A DNA stretch of 64,000 nucleotides from Blasia pusilla (taxonomy: Eukaryota > Marchantiophyta > Marchantiopsida > Blasiales): positions 52,700,001 to 52,764,000 of the forward strand of contig CM114272.1 of NCBI GenBank assembly GCA_050084515.1, given 5' to 3'. The translations under genes were made by a program, and so were the position numbers. Below are positions 61,241-64,000 of this stretch, piece by piece. Position 1 is the stretch's first letter. The number at the start of each line of letters is the position of its first letter. The notes under the pieces are model-generated. The model saw nothing but the letters and a program-made list of their open reading frames with translations, searched no databases and was not told where the DNA came from.

Positions 61241-61686
61241 TAGCGACCGACAAGGGAGTACCTCTATGCTCGCCCCCTCGGCCCTATCCGCACAACGGTA
61301 ACCGCAGGTCCCGGGAAAGATGGATAAGGAACCGCAACTCACGACGACTGGCGTTGCAGTCCCCCGGCTTCCTTACGCAGACGGAGAAATCCGACTCCGT
61401 TCATCTCCGTCCATTCTCCGTCCTTCATCCGAAACGCTACGGACTCCCTCCCCTTCGGATAGACCAGAGTGCACACATGCAGACCTCCATCGCCAGAACC
61501 CCAAGCCTCTCCGCGCCCGCAAGAACGAACATCGGGATCGAACACGGTCAGTGAGGAGATCGAATCGAGCCCACAAATTCGCGGGCCTTCGAATCCTCCG
61601 ATCGATGGCGGAGTAGATCGTGATGCGAGAGTGAAGTCTGGGAGGAGCGCTTGAGGAGGACGAGGTGCAGGAGTGGGAGCACGGCG
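61241..61686 (+). promoter_or_regulatory. Probable promoter and 5' UTR region of the PsbP-domain gene
   Basis: GC-richer than the DNA to its left and ending at the first in-frame ATG of the gene. No TATA box or specific element could be fixed. Long antisense frames over 61339-62033 are shadows of the GC-rich coding sequence. Confidence 0.3.
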
Positions 61687-62640
61687 ATGGCGACAGCGAT
61701 GGCGATGGCGATGGCGAGCGCTGCGTCCGCTGTGGCCAGGTTCTCCAGTTCGGCGACTCGGAGCTCGGGGACGGGCCTTTTGAATCTGGGATTGTGCAGA
61801 AGTGCTCGCGTAGCGGTGCAGTGCAGAGCACAATCGGGAGGTGCGGATGGGGGCAATGTGGCTTCGAGACAGGGAGTAGCGGCAGCTGCAGAAGTGGCAG
61901 GGCAGGGATGGAGGAGCTCCATAGAATCGCTGAGAGATGGGGAGACGTACTCGGTGGTGAACAATTTGAAGCATCTGGTTCTTGGAAGCGCGGAAGGGGA
62001 GAAGCTGGAGATTGTCGCCACAGCGATCATCACCGGAGCGCTAGCGCTACTCCTCGCCTTCGCGGCGCCGTGCAGAGCCGCAGGTGAGCCTGCAGATTTC
62101 TCGGTCTACTTCGGAACCGCTGCCAGTGCTTCAAGCTACGGCGGATATGGCGGCAACACGAACAAGCGCGACAGCGCCGAGTACACCTTCGAGGTGCCCC
62201 AGGGATGGAAGGAGCGAACCATTTCCAAAATCGAGAAGGGAACGAATGGAACCGACAGCGAATTCTACAACCCGAAGCACAAGGAGGAGAAGGTTTATGT
62301 CACATACCTCGCAGGCTTCAGACGCCTGGCCCCCCGTGACAATGTGCTCGACAATTTGGCCCTCTCCGATCCCGTTCTCCAGGACATCCTCTCTCTGGCT
62401 GAGGACATCAAGGCTGAGGACAGGAAGGATACCACAGGGCAGTTGTATTACGACTACGAGATCGACAGCCCCGTCGCCAATGCACTCATTTCTGTCACCT
62501 GTGCCAAAAACAAGCTCTATGCGCATTTTGTGAAGGCCGGGCCTTCCGACTGGAACCGGGATAAGGCGATGCTGCGTCATGTGCACGAGTCCTTCCAGAC
62601 TGTGGGCGCTACACCTCTTGCTGCGCCCGGTGAGTTTTAG
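61687..62640 (+). CDS. Chloroplast PsbP-domain protein, probably thylakoid-lumenal
   Basis: An intronless frame of 317 residues. The start is the first in-frame ATG; the same frame extends 12 codons upstream without an ATG. The N-terminus (MATAMAMAMASAASAVARFS) is Ala/Ser/Arg-rich like a plastid transit peptide. A hydrophobic segment at about residues 119-137 (ending LLLAFAAPCRAAG) looks like a thylakoid-transfer signal with an Ala-x-Ala-type site and no twin Arg. The mature part (PADFSVYFGTAASASSYGGY, then AEYTFEVPQGWKERTISKIE and LISVTCAKNKLYAHFVKAGP) has the PsbP fold pattern: strand, GW(K) and a C-terminal amphipathic helix. PsbP-like and PPD proteins help assemble or stabilise photosystems or NDH; which member this is I cannot say. 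GC content and codon use differ sharply from the TE-rich flanks, as expected for a real gene. Confidence 0.85.
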   Translation: MATAMAMAMASAASAVARFSSSATRSSGTGLLNLGLCRSARVAVQCRAQSGGADGGNVASRQGVAAAAEVAGQGWRSSIESLRDGETYSVVNNLKHLVLGSAEGEKLEIVATAIITGALALLLAFAAPCRAAGEPADFSVYFGTAASASSYGGYGGNTNKRDSAEYTFEVPQGWKERTISKIEKGTNGTDSEFYNPKHKEEKVYVTYLAGFRRLAPRDNVLDNLALSDPVLQDILSLAEDIKAEDRKDTTGQLYYDYEIDSPVANALISVTCAKNKLYAHFVKAGPSDWNRDKAMLRHVHESFQTVGATPLAAPGEF

Positions 62641-63136
62641 ATGGCAGAGGGAGGGCTGCGGAACGACAATCAGGGTTGAGGTAGGCTGTGGGAAATCAGC
62701 GGACTACTTGTGGCCTACCGAAACTCTGGGAAGGGCTGGCCAATGTGTTTATGGAGGCTCTTCGAAATCTGTATACTTGTGTACCATTTTAGGATCTGCA
62801 GGACAGTTGTAGCTACTATGCTGTTCGAAAGTACAAAAGAGTGATTTCCGCTGACTGAACATGCTGTACACCCGAAGTTAGGAACCGGTCCTCCTATCTA
62901 TGGAAGGTTTCACCTCGTCAGTGGAGCTATCGAATGAAATGCAACTGCTTGATATGAGGGAGGAGATTCTCTGCAGTCCTTCCGTTCTTGTCAGAGCTGT
63001 AGGAATGATCCGTGTATGATAGTAGTGCACCATCGGAGGTATTGACATTGTGCAGCATCGGTGGGAATGCCATTGATCCACATGCTACAGAGGAGAACGG
63101 ACGATGGACTAGTTTTTTGAGACCCTCGTATTAGAG
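62641..63136. other. 3' flank of the PsbP-domain gene
   Basis: Probable 3' UTR, then intergenic DNA. No reading frame of note. Confidence 0.4.
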
Positions 63137-63879
63137 CTACTGTGGCTGCGGAGGATGTAGATTGAATGTAGTGTAATTGTAAGTGTTTTCGAATCTGGTC
63201 TTCTTCACTCCTCCGCAGGAACTGCCGTCAAGTTCTTTGTTGAAATTCGCATGTTCAGTACAAATGCCATGTATCTCTGCAGCTATAGTCCGCAAGGTCT
63301 CTTCCAAAGTTCTGACCCTCCTCGAAGTTGACTTCCAAAGAATCTTCACCATTCCCGCTTTGTCGTGCATTCTTCCTGTTCATTGGATCGTCGACATCCC
63401 AAGTCTTTACTTCGAAAAATAGCGAGTTCCAAATTCAGGTACATCCGGTGCCTCTTTTTCGTCTGCTCTGCCCTAAGAATCTCCACAAACTTGTGAGATG
63501 CACCAACCATATCCGTCTACCCCACGGTCCGAATTTCTCGCATCGCGACATACTCACCGATGGGTTCAACGATCTGCCGATAGGAATACAGGATCAGATG
63601 TTCATGCCATATGTAATCGTGTAATCCTATAGCGCAACGGCTCATTAGCATGTAAACTCTGACCTGCTGACTTTCCCATTCATTGTCTGAGTTGCCTTCG
63701 GCCTTCCCCTGCGAATTCCTGTCCAGGAAACTGTACCCCAGTCTCTCATCGGAAGTGACGGCATTAACTTCAAAAGTACGAAGGTAAGGCAAAATTTCTA
63801 CGCCAATCGAATAACAAATCCTCCCTACAAATGCCATTGGTTCGTGAAGTAGAGCTCGATGATACCTTCTGGTTTTCAC
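63137..63879 (-). CDS. Possible two-exon fragment of an unrecognised gene
   Basis: The 63517-63879 frame (120 codons) looks protein-like: YSIGVEILPYL, YSFLDRNSQ and CAIGLHDYIWHEHLILYSYR, with balanced composition and a plausible acceptor (AACCAG) just inside its right end. The 63137-63370 frame includes a heptad-like helix (RRVRTLEETLRTIAAEIHGI). GT and AG dinucleotides exist between them, but I could not fix splice sites. The gene would continue to the right of the window. No family recognised; chance frames remain possible. Confidence 0.3.
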
Positions 63880-64000
63880 CTAGGACGTTAGGGAGGACGA
63901 CCGTTTCCGTGTCAGGTTACTAATCATCTGAATCTGCTCAGTAAAGACTACCTCCGACCCAGCAGCAGCGCTACTGCCATCTATTGGAGGGGAAGGAGTG
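63880..64000. other. Window end, nothing assigned
   Basis: If the minus-strand candidate gene at 63137-63879 is real, this is one of its introns or upstream exons. Confidence 0.3.

Noticed and set aside
61339-62033. Antisense frames of 211, 161 and 152 codons over the PsbP-domain gene
   Set aside because: Shadows of a GC-rich coding region; Ala/Ser/Arg-rich without any domain.

Overview
The window looks like nuclear DNA of a land plant. It has GT-AG introns, a CKI1-type hybrid histidine kinase, an intronless gene for a chloroplast PsbP-domain protein, and long TE-rich AT-rich intergenic DNA. A seedless plant (bryophyte, lycophyte or fern) is my guess only; nothing seen fixes the clade.

Layout. 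1-970: short copia LTR relic and unassigned DNA. 971-13992: a nest of three elements: gypsy copy A (minus strand, 971-7413) interrupts a copia element (plus strand, 7414-10001), which abuts gypsy C (minus strand, 10002-13992), a divergent relative of A. 13993-38846: mostly unassigned intergenic DNA with two short Helitron-like elements, a Helitron 3' relic, an LTR relic and small tandem duplications. 38847-44170: the CKI1-like kinase in six inferred exons. 44171-47630: unassigned DNA with tandem repeats. 47700-59280: a second copia element (minus strand) split by gypsy copy B (48897-57384). 59281-61300: unassigned DNA with dispersed repeats. 61687-62640: the PsbP-domain gene. 63137-63879: weak candidate exons of another gene on the minus strand.

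The most notable system is the gypsy family of copies A and B. Between protease and reverse transcriptase its pol carries a complete-looking C5 cytosine DNA methyltransferase domain (motifs I, II, IV, VI, VIII, IX and X are readable). In copy B this domain lies in one continuous 443-codon reading frame, in frame with RT, RNase H and the start of integrase; in copy A the PR/methyltransferase junction still reads through without a frameshift. The ancestral element therefore probably made one gag-PR-MTase-RT-RH-IN polyprotein. Copy A keeps the codons for the catalytic Pro-Cys-Gln loop although its frame is broken; copy B has Tyr in place of that Cys. The same elements carry, antisense in their 5' LTR/leader, a 53-nt segment aligning without gaps to the internal promoter region of 5S rRNA. 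All elements seen are broken, and several of copy B's stop codons can be explained by C-to-T changes, some in CpG context.
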